From Vicia villosa (lineage: Eukaryota > Streptophyta > Magnoliopsida > Fabales > Fabaceae), in the NCBI RefSeq assembly GCF_029867415.1, contig NW_026705452.1, positions 186,001 to 250,000 of the forward strand: a stretch of 64,000 nucleotides of DNA, read 5' to 3'. The position numbers and the translations under genes are program-made. Positions 24,140 through 33,455 of the stretch are shown here, one piece after another. Every line of letters starts with the position of its first letter. Positions within the stretch are counted from its first letter, which is position 1. The notes under the pieces were generated by a model that saw only the letters and a program-made list of their open reading frames with translations, was not told where the DNA came from and ran no database searches.

Positions 24140-24212
24140 AGCCAGGAGCAGCAGCCACTAGTCTCTTCTGAACAGCCATAACTCCCACTTGAAAATCCTG
24201 ACGAAAGCTTCT

Positions 24213-25853
24213 CTAGAGGTTTCTTGTGGAAACATCATCAAGACCATGGAAGGAAGCATCCTTCAAAAGATCCCGCCTACTGATCACTTCATTTCTGAAC
24301 ATCTCCAGGTAGATATGGGGTTCAGGTTCAGGTGGGTTGAAGGTGAATTTGTAGTCAGGGTAGAGAAGGCAGTTAGGGTTGGATTTTCTGGTAGGTAGGG
24401 GATGGGATAGAGGAGGTGGAGGTGCAGTGGTTGAAGAGGATGGAATATCTATGGGAAGGATTGAGGAGGAAGGAAAATTTGTAGGGATGATTGAGGAGGA
24501 TGGTATGACTGTGATTGGGGTTGATGAGGATGGAATATCAGAAGGAGTTGGGGGATGGATATTTAGTGGTGTAGGGTTCAAGACAGGTGTAGACAGAGAT
24601 GGTGGAGGTGGATTTGGTATGGTGAAGTTGTTTTGTGGTTCAGAAGGAGGTGGTTGATATACCTGCCTGGAGAAGTTACCAGTTCTTATTGCTCGAAACG
24701 AATCTACTTTAAGAGGATCATAAGTGACCTTCTGCCTCTTAGCTTCTCTAGCAGCTTCTTCTGCAGCTTTTCTCTTCAGCTTTGCTTCTTGCTTCTTCTG
24801 ATCCTTCTTCTGAAGATCAGCAAGAGAAGGAAGCACTCTACCACGAATCCACGCAGGATCAACGGCAGATTGAGTCCAAACTGAAGCTTCCAAGTAATGC
24901 TTGACAGCCTTGTGAAGTTCTAAATGAAACATAGTAGCAAAGCCTTCAACAGGAACTCTTCTTGACAGAATGTCTGGGAAGCTTGTACCAACAGAAGTTA
25001 CCTCCCTGATGAGATCAAGTCTGAACAGATCAACACCATTGAAGACAGGACCTTGAACAACTCCAAGGAATTGGGACGCTCTAGTGGTCCTTATAGAATC
25101 CAACAAATTACTTTCTATCAGAATATCAGAGATCATTCTGGCATAAGGAATAGTATATCTTGGAATGTGAGGACACTTCGCACGTTCTTCATCTCTAGAC
25201 TCTACAATAGATGTCTTCAGATTCTCAAACAGAATGTGAGAAATGTTGAGTTCCAATCTTCTTCCAATGCAGAAGAGAGTGTATTTGTGATCAGGACTGA
25301 TGTAGGCGGAGGAGGAGAATAACTTCTTTCTGTGATGAAGAGAACCCAGAATAATTTCAGCCCACACCTGATAAAACGCCCTCAATGTACCAGTTTTATG
25401 AGATTCAATACCGGTAGCCAATGAGATTTGTTGTTCAACCTGAAACCAGTTAACTCTTCCAGGAAGAGGACCAGTGCAACCTTCTTCATCATCCAGGTTG
25501 TATAACTTCCTTATCAACTTTTCAGTAACTACAACTTCATGCCCTAACACGAAGGAGATGATTGCAGTTGGAGTAACTGTTGCATGAACCCAGAAGTCTT
25601 TCACCAGGTCAGGATAAATTGGTCTAACCAATCTGTCAAGATAGTTTGACCATCGTTGTACCAAGATCCTTGCATCAGGATGGAAACCATTTGCTCTGAG
25701 GTTTTCAAAGTCCACAGCGGACTCACACAGAACTTCCAAATCTTCAATAGGTAAAGTGCATGTCTTCAACGGAGCATACCCATGCTTTCTTAGAAGTATT
25801 TGGGTGGAAGAGAGTCTTTCTGCTGGGCTAGAGGAACTTGATGAGGAATACAT
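24213..25853 (-). CDS. SIRE env-like / plant transposon protein ORF, N-terminal part
   Basis: The 546-codon ORF starts with a Ser-rich MYSSSSSSSPAERLSS. Residues about 45-330 form a globular region (RWSNYLDRLVRPIYPDLVKD, VTPTAIISFVLGHEVVVTEK, VNWFQVEQQISLATG, GRRLELNISHILFENLK) like the putative plant transposon protein domain seen in legume elements. A basic stretch (KLKRKAAEEAAREAKRQK, about residue 365) resembles a nuclear localisation signal. A Pro/Ser-rich region (about 400-490) follows. I see no signal peptide and no convincing membrane helix, so an envelope role is doubtful here. The ORF ends at a stop after DDVSTRNL, and the coiled-coil end continues in another frame at 24139. Confidence 0.75.
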   Translation of the reverse strand: MYSSSSSSSPAERLSSTQILLRKHGYAPLKTCTLPIEDLEVLCESAVDFENLRANGFHPDARILVQRWSNYLDRLVRPIYPDLVKDFWVHATVTPTAIISFVLGHEVVVTEKLIRKLYNLDDEEGCTGPLPGRVNWFQVEQQISLATGIESHKTGTLRAFYQVWAEIILGSLHHRKKLFSSSAYISPDHKYTLFCIGRRLELNISHILFENLKTSIVESRDEERAKCPHIPRYTIPYARMISDILIESNLLDSIRTTRASQFLGVVQGPVFNGVDLFRLDLIREVTSVGTSFPDILSRRVPVEGFATMFHLELHKAVKHYLEASVWTQSAVDPAWIRGRVLPSLADLQKKDQKKQEAKLKRKAAEEAAREAKRQKVTYDPLKVDSFRAIRTGNFSRQVYQPPPSEPQNNFTIPNPPPPSLSTPVLNPTPLNIHPPTPSDIPSSSTPITVIPSSSIIPTNFPSSSILPIDIPSSSTTAPPPPLSHPLPTRKSNPNCLLYPDYKFTFNPPEPEPHIYLEMFRNEVISRRDLLKDASFHGLDDVSTRNL

Positions 25854-26348
25854 GACGAAGTGCTTGGTTATAGATCAAAAACTAGGGTTTGAGAGAAGAA
25901 TGCAAAGAGAAAGACAAATGAATAGAGAGAGAGCGAAAAAGATGAAATGAAAGTGAAGCGGGTTATTTAAACGGTTTGAATAAAAGAAAATAAAAAATAA
26001 AAAAATAAAATGAAATGATTACAGAAAAAACATGACATTAATATGCATTTAATGAGAAATGACGTTAGGAGAGATAAAGTGACAAAATGAACTGATTTGC
26101 ACAATTACCTAGGGTGGCGTCTCCTCAACTGCACGCATGCTTGTCCAAAAATAGTGAACACGTGTTCATTTTCTGGAAAGACTGGTGACAGCTGTTTTGC
26201 TTTAAAAGAGCTTCTGAATCAACTTAGATAATGAAACGTTAGTAATAACAGAATCAGAACTTCTAATTGATCATTTTCAGAACTTCTTATAAACATAAAA
26301 TCCTAACACATTTCAGAAGATACTCATACATAAGATCTTCTCATCTTC
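25854..26348 (-). other. SIRE spacer between pol and env-like ORF
   Basis: About 500 bp of AT-rich sequence with a GA-rich leader before the env-like ATG. In the sense direction no splice acceptor can be called with confidence, although the second ORF needs a subgenomic RNA or internal initiation. Confidence 0.6.
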
Positions 26349-26642
26349 TCATTCTGGGCATAAATCCATACTGATATTCTTCAGAATGAACTTAAACCTA
26401 TCTTCAGCAAGGGGTTTTGTAAAGATATCAGCCCATTGATGGTCTGTATCCACAAAGTTCAAAGAGAGAACACCCTTCTGAACATAGTCCCTCATAAAAT
26501 GATGTTTAATCTCAACATGTTTAGCTTTGGAATGTAAGATAGGATTCTTAGATAAACATATGGCAGAAGTATTATCACAGAAAATAGGAATTTTACTCTC
26601 ATATATCTGATAATCTTCTAGCTGACTCTTCATCCAGAGCAT
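26349..26642 (-). pseudogene. SIRE RNase H C-terminal part, after an in-frame stop
   Basis: The frame continues directly from the pol ORF at 26643 after a TAA. It reads MLWMKSQLEDYQIYES, IPIFCDNTSAICLSKNPILH and VDTDHQWADIFTKPLAEDRF, the conserved end of copia RNase H. The stop sits in AGCNT*MLWMK, where the family has Gln, so one C to T change (CAA to TAA) explains it. Confidence 0.88.
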
Positions 26643-28724
26643 TTAAGTGTTACACCCAGCAGCAGCAACATATTCTGCTTCTGTTGTTGAGAGAGCTATG
26701 GTAGCTTGCTTCTTGCTGTACCAGGAGATCAAATGACTTCCAAGAAATTGACAACTTCCAGAAGTACTCTTCCTTTCAATTCTATCTCCCGCATAGTCAG
26801 CATCACAGAATCCTACTAAGTTGTATTCTTTAGATCTTCTGTAGACTAAACCAACATTAGTGGTACCTTTCAGATACCTCAGAATTCTCTTAACAGCAGT
26901 TAAGTGAGATACTCTAGGATCTGATTGGAATCTAGCACACAAACAAACACTGAATAGAATGTCAGGTCTAGAAGCAGTTAAATATAGAAGAGATCCAATC
27001 ATACCTCTGTACAGCTTCTGATCTACCTTCTTACTTACCTCATCCTTACCTAGAACACACGTTGGATGCATAGGAGTTTTGGCTTCTTTGCTTTCAGAAA
27101 GATTAAACTTCTTCATAAGTTCTTTCACATACTTCGTTTTATGAACATAAGTTCCATCAGAAGTTTGGTTGATTTGAATCCCAAGAAAGTACTTGAGTTC
27201 ACCCATCATACTCATTTCAAATTCAGCCTGCATAGACTTAGAAAACTCCTTTCCAAGTGAAGCATTAGATGTTCCAAAAATAATATCATCAACATAAATT
27301 TGACAAATTAAAATGTCCTTCTTAGACGTTTTACAGAAAAGAGTCGTGTCCACTTGTCCTCTAGTGAAACCATTGTCCAGAAGGAAAGAACTTAATCTTT
27401 CATACCAAGCTCTGGGAGCTTGTTTCAATCCATACAATGATTTCTTAAGTTTGAAAACATGTTCTGGAGACTTAAAGTCTTCAAAACCAGGAGGTTGGTG
27501 GACATAGACTTCCTCATCTATATAACCATTTAAGAACGCACTCTTAACATCCATCTGATACAGAGTGATGTTATGCTGAGTGGCAAAAGAAATTAATAAG
27601 CGAATAGATTCTAACCTGGCCACTGGTGCAAAGGTTTCTGTATAGTCAATCACTTCTTGCTGACTATATCCTTGAGCCACCAGTCTGATTTTGTTTCTTA
27701 CCACTTCTCCCTTCTCACTAAGCTTGTTTCTGAACACCCACTTAGTACCAATGATGTTGAATCCTTTTGGTCTAGGAACCAAATCCCATACATCATTCCT
27801 TGTAAACTGATTTAGTTCTTCTTGCATGGCAATTATCCAGTCTGGATCTTCTAGAGCTTGATCAACAGAAGTTGGCTCGATCAAAGAAACAAGACCTAAT
27901 TGACATTCTGCATTGTTCTTAAGGAATGCTCTTGTTCTGATAGGATCATATTTCTTTCCAAGGATCACATCTTCTGAGTGAGCTGAAGTGAGTCTAGAAG
28001 ATCTTCTGACTGTTGGCTCTTCAGAAATTCTGAGATTCTCTAAAGATGCAGCAACTTGATCTTCTGATTCTTTGCTTCTGAGACTTTTAGCTTCTGGAGC
28101 TTTGCTTCTTGGTTCTACAACTTCTGATATGTCAATATCTGTATCTGCAAAATTCTCAAACTGCTTTGGCTTTTCAAGACCAAGCTTATCATCAAATCTG
28201 ATATTGATTGATTCTTCTACAACCAATGTTTCAGTATTGTATACTCTGTAGCCTTTAGAGCGTTCAGAATATCCAAGAAGGAAACATTTTTGTGCCTTAG
28301 AATCAAACTTACCAAGATGATCTTTAGTATTCAGAATAAAAAACACACATCCAAAAGGATGAAAATATGAAATGTTGGGCTTTCTGTTCTTCCACAATTC
28401 ATAAGGAGTCTTATTTAGAATGGGTCTTATAGAGATTCTATTCTGAATATAACATGCAGTGTTTATTGCTTCTGCCCAGAAGTGCTTAGCCATATTGGTC
28501 TTATTGATCATGGTTCTGGCCATTTCTTGCAGAGTCCTATTCTTTCGCTCTACAACTCCATTTTGCTGTGGAGTTATAGGGCAAGAGAAATCACGGGCAA
28601 TACCATTTTCTTTGAAGAACTCCTCAAAGAATTTGTTCTCAAATTCACCACCATGATCACTTATGACCTTTATGATTTTGCACTCCTTCTCAAATTGGAT
28701 CTGAGTGCAGAATTCAAAGAACAC
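26643..28724 (-). pseudogene. SIRE pol: integrase core, reverse transcriptase, RNase H
   Basis: A 693-codon frame. Integrase: ISDHGGEFENKF (second Asp) and NGVVERKNRTLQEMART (catalytic Glu). After an acidic linker the reverse transcriptase shows WVFRNKLSEKGEV, MDVKSAFLNGYIDEEVYVHQ, KSLYGLKQAPRAWYERL, the catalytic YVDDIIFGTS (about residue 478) and LKYFLGIQI. RNase H shows FCDADYAGDRIERKSTSGSC and STTEAEYVAAAG. The frame is bounded by single-base stops on both sides (upstream after KDESH, downstream after AGCNT). The catalytic residues are present, so the decay is recent. Confidence 0.9.
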
Positions 28725-29186
28725 TTAATGAGACTCATCCTTGTGTTTTAAGAACTTTACCCATGTCCAGCGGCTATAATCATCTACGATGACTAATCCA
28801 TATTTCTTCCCTCTGACAGATGCTGTTTTGATTGGTCCAAACAGATCAATGTGCAGAAGTTCTAACGGCCTTGAGGAAGAGACAACATTCTTAGATTTGA
28901 ATGCAGGTCTGGAGAACTTGCCCTTCTGACATGCTTCACAAAGAGCATCTGATTTGTATTTCAGATTTGGGAGTCCTCTGACCAGATTTAGTTTGTTAAT
29001 CTGAGAAATCTTTCTCAAACTAGCATGTCCTAATCTTCTGTGCCAGACCCATTGCTCTTCAGAAACAGACATAAGACAAGTCACCTTCTGCTTCTCAAGA
29101 TCAGAAAGATCAATCTTATAAATGTTGTTCTTTCTCTTGCCTGTAAATAGGATTGAGCCATCCTTCTGACTTACAGCCTTGCAAGA
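28725..29186 (-). pseudogene. SIRE pre-integrase and integrase N-terminus
   Basis: The segment reads KDGSILFTGKRKNNIYKIDL, WVWHRRLGHASLRKISQ (first His of the HHCC site), CEACQKGKFSRPAF (the Cys pair) and LLHIDLFGPI with the first catalytic Asp. It ends at a TAA where Glu is expected (KDESH*VFFEF, GAA to TAA). Its N-terminal continuation is at 36379, on the far side of the gypsy insertion. Confidence 0.88.
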
Positions 29187-29462
29187 TGATCGGTCACCAT
29201 TTCTAGTAAGTTTCCGCACCTTTTTCCGACCGAAATTCGTAATCTTGGTAATACTAAGTGGCATTGGCATATGTTTTTAAAGTAAGTTTCTTGTTTTTCG
29301 GTCGTATGGCTTTGTTGCATTTTAATGTGTTTTGAGTATTATAAAAGTGTCGTTTTATGCGCTGGTTGTTAGTTTGTTTTTGGCCAGGTTGATACACGGG
29401 AGAGATAGAGACTTATGGCGCGCACGAATGGAAAAAGAAGCCGAAAAAGCCAAAGCTGAGGG

Positions 29463-29668
29463 CCACACGGGCACCCGTGTGCATGCACACGGTCCGTGTC
29501 AAAAAATGGTTAGAAAAGCAAGTTTGATGCAAAGACAGAGGTTTCACACGGGCACCCGTGTGCAGGCACACGGTCCGTGTGAAAAGATGCAGGGAACATG
29601 TGTTTTTGGCCCAGGAGCAGAGAAACAACACGGGCGCCCGTGTGCAGCAACACGGCCCGTGTTGTTGA
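29463..29668 (+). repeat. GC-rich palindrome array in LTR leader, three modules
   Basis: Three modules (about 29463-29500, 29545-29582, 29626-29668) each combine CACGGGCRCCCGTG with CACGG[T/C]CCGTG. Each half is a near-perfect palindrome, so every module can fold as two hairpins. The second LTR has the same array (35213-35419). A related solo LTR has its own version (41782-41971). Confidence 0.88.
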
Positions 29669-29960
29669 AGCGTGCTGATTTTATTTTCATTATTTTTCTC
29701 ACCTGAAGGGGACCAGTAAGGGTATTTTTGGTACTTCAGTTTCAACCTGAATGGAAGCGAGTTATAAGAACAACCTTAGGGCAAAGAGAAGGACACTTTT
29801 TGACGTACGAAAGAATTGCAGAAGAAAGAGGAGAGCTCTCAAGGGTTTTGGAGAACAGAGATCTTCAAGAGCAATTGCGATTGAAGATCAAAGCAATCCT
29901 ATTTTCTTGTAATGTCTAATATTCCTATTGTATTTTCTTTGAATATTATGAGCGGCTAAA

Positions 29961-29979
29961 CCCCCCAATGCTAGGGGGG
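29961..29979 (+). other. C6/G6 hairpin in U5
   Basis: CCCCCC, the loop AATGCTA, then GGGGGG form a perfect stem in the transcribed leader. The related solo LTR at 40836-42257 keeps the stem (41467-41484) with a changed loop. Confidence 0.75.
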
Positions 29980-30628
29980 TGTCCCTGAATTGCTATTGTC
30001 ATTGAACCTAATTTCCTTTATGTTAGAGAATATTTATGTGTGTGAAATTATTTGATTGTGCAAAGTGCTTATTGCTCTATCTATCTGACAAATAGATTTT
30101 TGATTTACGGTTAAGGTTTAGGTCGGACAAACCACCTTATCGCTGTTTGCAAAATTATATTACGATTGCTATTGCTTAGGAATGAGGATGCTTCGTAGTA
30201 ACCATAATAATCTTGATAAATTATATTGCGCTTGATTACTTCTTGAATTGCTAAGGAATTAGGATACAAGAAAGTATCAAAAGGTTTTCCTCTGAGGAAT
30301 TAGGGAAGATAACTCTTGAGATTCGGTAATAGTTCATGTACATTGATATTTTATAACTAAGGATTAAGGGTCATTGCAAGGCAATTCATACACTCACCCT
30401 AGCATATTCTCTCATATTGTTTTAAAGTCACATTTACGTCTCTTATTGATTTGTTGTCATTTATCATTATTTCTAGTCAAACAACAAAACCCCCATGATC
30501 TTTTGTTCAATTGAATCATTAAAATAACTTATATTTCCTACGCAGTCCACGAGATCGATATTTGGGATAAATCCTATTATTACTACATCGGTAAAAATAG
30601 TACACTTGCTATTTTCCGATCAAGTTTT

Positions 30629-30646
30629 TGGCGCCGTTGCCGGGGA
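30629..30646 (+). other. Primer binding site, gypsy type
   Basis: TGGCGCCGTTGCCGGGGA, six bases after the LTR end. This primer site is shared by Athila and Tat/Ogre lineages. Confidence 0.88.
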
Positions 30647-30783
30647 CTGCCATAATATAAGTGATTAATAAGTCAATTGAAATTTTGTTGCTCTGCAACT
30701 AAAATTCTATTTTTCTGCAATTCTTATTTTGATTTTATTTTTGTTATTATTTGTGCTTCCAATTAAGCATTGTCTAATCTTGT

Positions 30784-33390
30784 ATGCGAGGTAAGGCCTC
30801 AGCTGAACTTCTTTTTGACGCAGAACCAGAAAGAACATTGCGAGCACGACTACGAGAAGTTAAGCGGAAAAGACTGGCATCGAAAGAGGGATCACCTATA
30901 GTTTCAGAATCGGAAGACGAAGAAGGACTATCTATTCCGTCCGAGCATTCAGAGTCTGAATCAGAACCTATGGCAGCGGATCCACCTCCTCCAGAGAGAC
31001 TTTTAGGAGACTATGGAAGGGCTAATGCCCCGCTTGGAAGAATGACCATCGTAAACCAACCGGTCAATGTGGCACACTTCCAACTCCATCCTTCAACTAT
31101 CCGACAGTTGGAGAGCAAACCGTTTGCGGGAAGAATCAATGAAGATGCAAATAAGCATCTACAAAGATTCCTCACCACAACAACATCATTGAAGATTGAA
31201 GGCCATTCTGAAGAAGCCAAGAGACTCGTGATGTTCCCATTTACTTTATCCGAAGATGCAGAAGAATGGTTTTACTCACTTCCAGCTGGAAGCATCACAA
31301 CATGGCAACAGATGGAAACCGCCTTCTTGAATGAGTATTTCCCTGCTTCAGTCTTCATTCGAAAAAGATATGAAATCGTGAATTTTAAGCAGAAAGAAGG
31401 GGAATCGCTGGGAGATGCATATAAAAGGTTCAAGAGGTGTTTGGTTGCTTGTCCTACTCATAACATGGACCCAACAGAGCAAATGCAGACTTTTGTTAAT
31501 GGTCTACGAGTCAAGACAAAACAGCTGATAGACACTGCAGCCGGCGGCTCAACTAATTTTTCAACAGCCACTGGTATCAAGAGAATCATAGAAGCTATTG
31601 CCGCTAACGAGCACATTGAGTTATATGACCGTGCAATGAGCCAACCGGAAGGTAAAATTGATTTGAAGCTTGTTGATCAGGTGGTTAAAATGGAAGAACA
31701 AATTGCGGTTGAAGTAGAAAGAAGATTGAAGAAGATGAATATTGGTGAACAGAAAGTAGCACAAGTTGAGCCAGTCGCCTCAGTTGTATGTGAAATATGT
31801 AGTGGACCGCATTTTGCTATGCATTGTGTGGCAACGCAAGAACAAGTTGAACAGATTCATATGTTGAGGCAGAATAATCCATACGCCAACACATATAATC
31901 CAGGATGGAAAAATCATCCTAATTTCGCATGGAAAGACCAACAAGGGAATATTCAAAAGCAGGGACCCAACCAATATCAATCTCAAGCTCAGCCACATCA
32001 ATACATACCTCCACAACAACCTCCATATCAACAACAATTCCAACATCATCCTCAACAATTTCAACAACAGGTACCAAAGAAAGAAGATTGGGAGATCGCT
32101 CTTGAAAAAGTGGCAACCCAAAACTCTCAGTTTCAAGAAGAGACAAGAGCCAACCTCAGGAACACCACGGCTTCAATTAAAAATCTTGAAGTTCAAATGG
32201 GTCAAATAGCACAACATCTCACTCTACAGGCACAAGGAAACTTTCTGAACGGAACTGTGAAAGATCAGAAAAATCTAGAGAAGATCAATGCTGTTACAAC
32301 AAGGAGTAAAAAGGTGTTAGAATCGGAAAAAGAAAAAGAAGAGATAGATGACCCTATGGTGATAGAGGTAGATTTGGAAATAAGAGAGAACCCAAGAGAG
32401 CCAGAAGTGGTGATACCACCGGTTAAACCAGCTGAAGAAAAAATTAAAAAAGATGCTGAACCGGTAATTAAACTACCCTTCCCTTCAAGAGTAACAAAGA
32501 AGAATTCAAAAGAGAAAGACTTTAAGAAGTTCACTAAATTGTTCAAAAGGTTAGAGGTGAATCTACCTTTTTTTGAAGCACTTGAACACATGCCTTTGTA
32601 TAAGAAATTTATGAAGGAGGTGTTGGCGAAAAAGAGATCACTAGGAGGAGAACCAAAAATTGTAATCGAGAAGTGTGGTATAGTCTCTTCAGCAAGAAAG
32701 ATCCCAATTAAGAGGAAAGACCCTGGGGCGGTGGCGATACCATGCACTATCAAGAATATAGCATTTAAAAAGGTACTCCTCGATTCTGGTTCTAGTGTGA
32801 GTTTAATGCCTTTATCCATTTTCAAAAAGCTTGAATTAGAAAAGATTAGTGAAAGTAAGACACAGTTAAGGTTCGCCGATCACACCGTTAAGAAATCCTA
32901 TGGGGTAGCTGAAGATGTACTAGTGGAAGTTGATAAGTTTGTTTTCCCTGTTGACTTCCACATCATGGACATTCCGGAAGATGAAGAAACTCCTATCCTT
33001 CTTGGGAGACCCTTTTTGTCAACAGGCCGCTGTAATTTTGACATTGAAAAAGGGACGCTAACGCTGAAATCATTTGATGAAGAAGTAACCTTGAAGATGT
33101 TAGGAGTCAGGAAACATAGGTCAGATGTGAATGAGAAAACCTCAACTGGTATGACGGAAGGTGAACAAGAAGACAAAAATCTTAAAAATCTCCAAGAAAA
33201 AGTTTCTAGCATAACCTCTATGATGGAACCAACTTATGTAGCTGTCAAAAGTCCTAAGAAAGCTGAAGAAGTAGAGAAAAATGTGGGAAGCAAATTGAAG
33301 AGAAAAGTTATCCAGGCTTTTCATCTTAATGAGTTCGCGGTTGCGGAAGTGGCAAGCAACAAGGTTTGGAAAAGGAAATACCCTCCATAA
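30784..33390 (+). CDS. Gag and aspartic protease polyprotein of a non-autonomous gypsy
   Basis: The 868-codon ORF is intact. The N-terminus is acidic/basic (RARLREVKRKRLASKEGSP, SESEDEEGLS). The gag domain lies at about 115-270 (FAGRINEDANKHLQRFLTTT, LSEDAEEWFYSLPAGSITTW, LNEYFPASVFIRKRYEIVNF). A CCHC-like knuckle CEICSGPHFAMHC is at about 335, with one residue less than the classical spacing. NPYANTYNPGWKNHPNF follows, then a Gln-rich stretch, a coiled-coil segment and an acidic Lys/Glu linker. The protease core is near 663 (LLDSGSSVSLMPLSIF, then ILLGRPFLSTGR). The ORF ends soon after the protease. An intact reading frame in a lone gag-protease element suggests selection for gag function. 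Confidence 0.9.
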   Translation: MRGKASAELLFDAEPERTLRARLREVKRKRLASKEGSPIVSESEDEEGLSIPSEHSESESEPMAADPPPPERLLGDYGRANAPLGRMTIVNQPVNVAHFQLHPSTIRQLESKPFAGRINEDANKHLQRFLTTTTSLKIEGHSEEAKRLVMFPFTLSEDAEEWFYSLPAGSITTWQQMETAFLNEYFPASVFIRKRYEIVNFKQKEGESLGDAYKRFKRCLVACPTHNMDPTEQMQTFVNGLRVKTKQLIDTAAGGSTNFSTATGIKRIIEAIAANEHIELYDRAMSQPEGKIDLKLVDQVVKMEEQIAVEVERRLKKMNIGEQKVAQVEPVASVVCEICSGPHFAMHCVATQEQVEQIHMLRQNNPYANTYNPGWKNHPNFAWKDQQGNIQKQGPNQYQSQAQPHQYIPPQQPPYQQQFQHHPQQFQQQVPKKEDWEIALEKVATQNSQFQEETRANLRNTTASIKNLEVQMGQIAQHLTLQAQGNFLNGTVKDQKNLEKINAVTTRSKKVLESEKEKEEIDDPMVIEVDLEIRENPREPEVVIPPVKPAEEKIKKDAEPVIKLPFPSRVTKKNSKEKDFKKFTKLFKRLEVNLPFFEALEHMPLYKKFMKEVLAKKRSLGGEPKIVIEKCGIVSSARKIPIKRKDPGAVAIPCTIKNIAFKKVLLDSGSSVSLMPLSIFKKLELEKISESKTQLRFADHTVKKSYGVAEDVLVEVDKFVFPVDFHIMDIPEDEETPILLGRPFLSTGRCNFDIEKGTLTLKSFDEEVTLKMLGVRKHRSDVNEKTSTGMTEGEQEDKNLKNLQEKVSSITSMMEPTYVAVKSPKKAEEVEKNVGSKLKRKVIQAFHLNEFAVAEVASNKVWKRKYPP

Positions 33391-33404
33391 TAAAGGGTAA
33401 TGGA

Positions 33405-33455
33405 CCGTCGAGCCATGCGACGTTAAACGAAGTGCTTCGTGGGAGGCAACCCACG
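33405..33455 (+). other. Three-hairpin cluster just after the gag-protease stop codon
   Basis: Three stems are visible: CGTCG/CGACG (33406-33410 with 33418-33422), ACGAAG/CTTCGT (33427-33440) and CGTGGG/CCCACG around AGGCAA (33438-33455). The second and third share CGT at 33438-33440 and so cannot form together. From general knowledge a TGGGAGGCAACCCA-type motif recurs downstream of gag/pol in Athila-related plant elements. Confidence 0.65.

Larger units (their letters stand above)
29187..30622 (+). repeat. Gag-protease gypsy 5' LTR
   Basis: A TATA box TATAAAAG lies at 29340-29347, so U3 is only about 150 bp and most of the LTR is transcribed leader. Downstream lie a GC-rich palindrome array (29463-29668) and a C6/G6 hairpin (29961-29979). 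A 124-codon open frame runs through the palindrome array but looks like leader sequence rather than a gene. Confidence 0.9.

Noticed and set aside
29463..29668. A CRISPR-like array
   Set aside because: The repeats are few, irregularly spaced, lie inside LTRs of a plant retrotransposon and have no cas genes. The genome is eukaryotic.
29332..29706. A 124-codon protein gene, also found at 35083-35457
   Set aside because: Both copies lie within the two LTRs of the gypsy and run through the palindrome array. The opposite strand is equally open there, so the openness comes from base composition.
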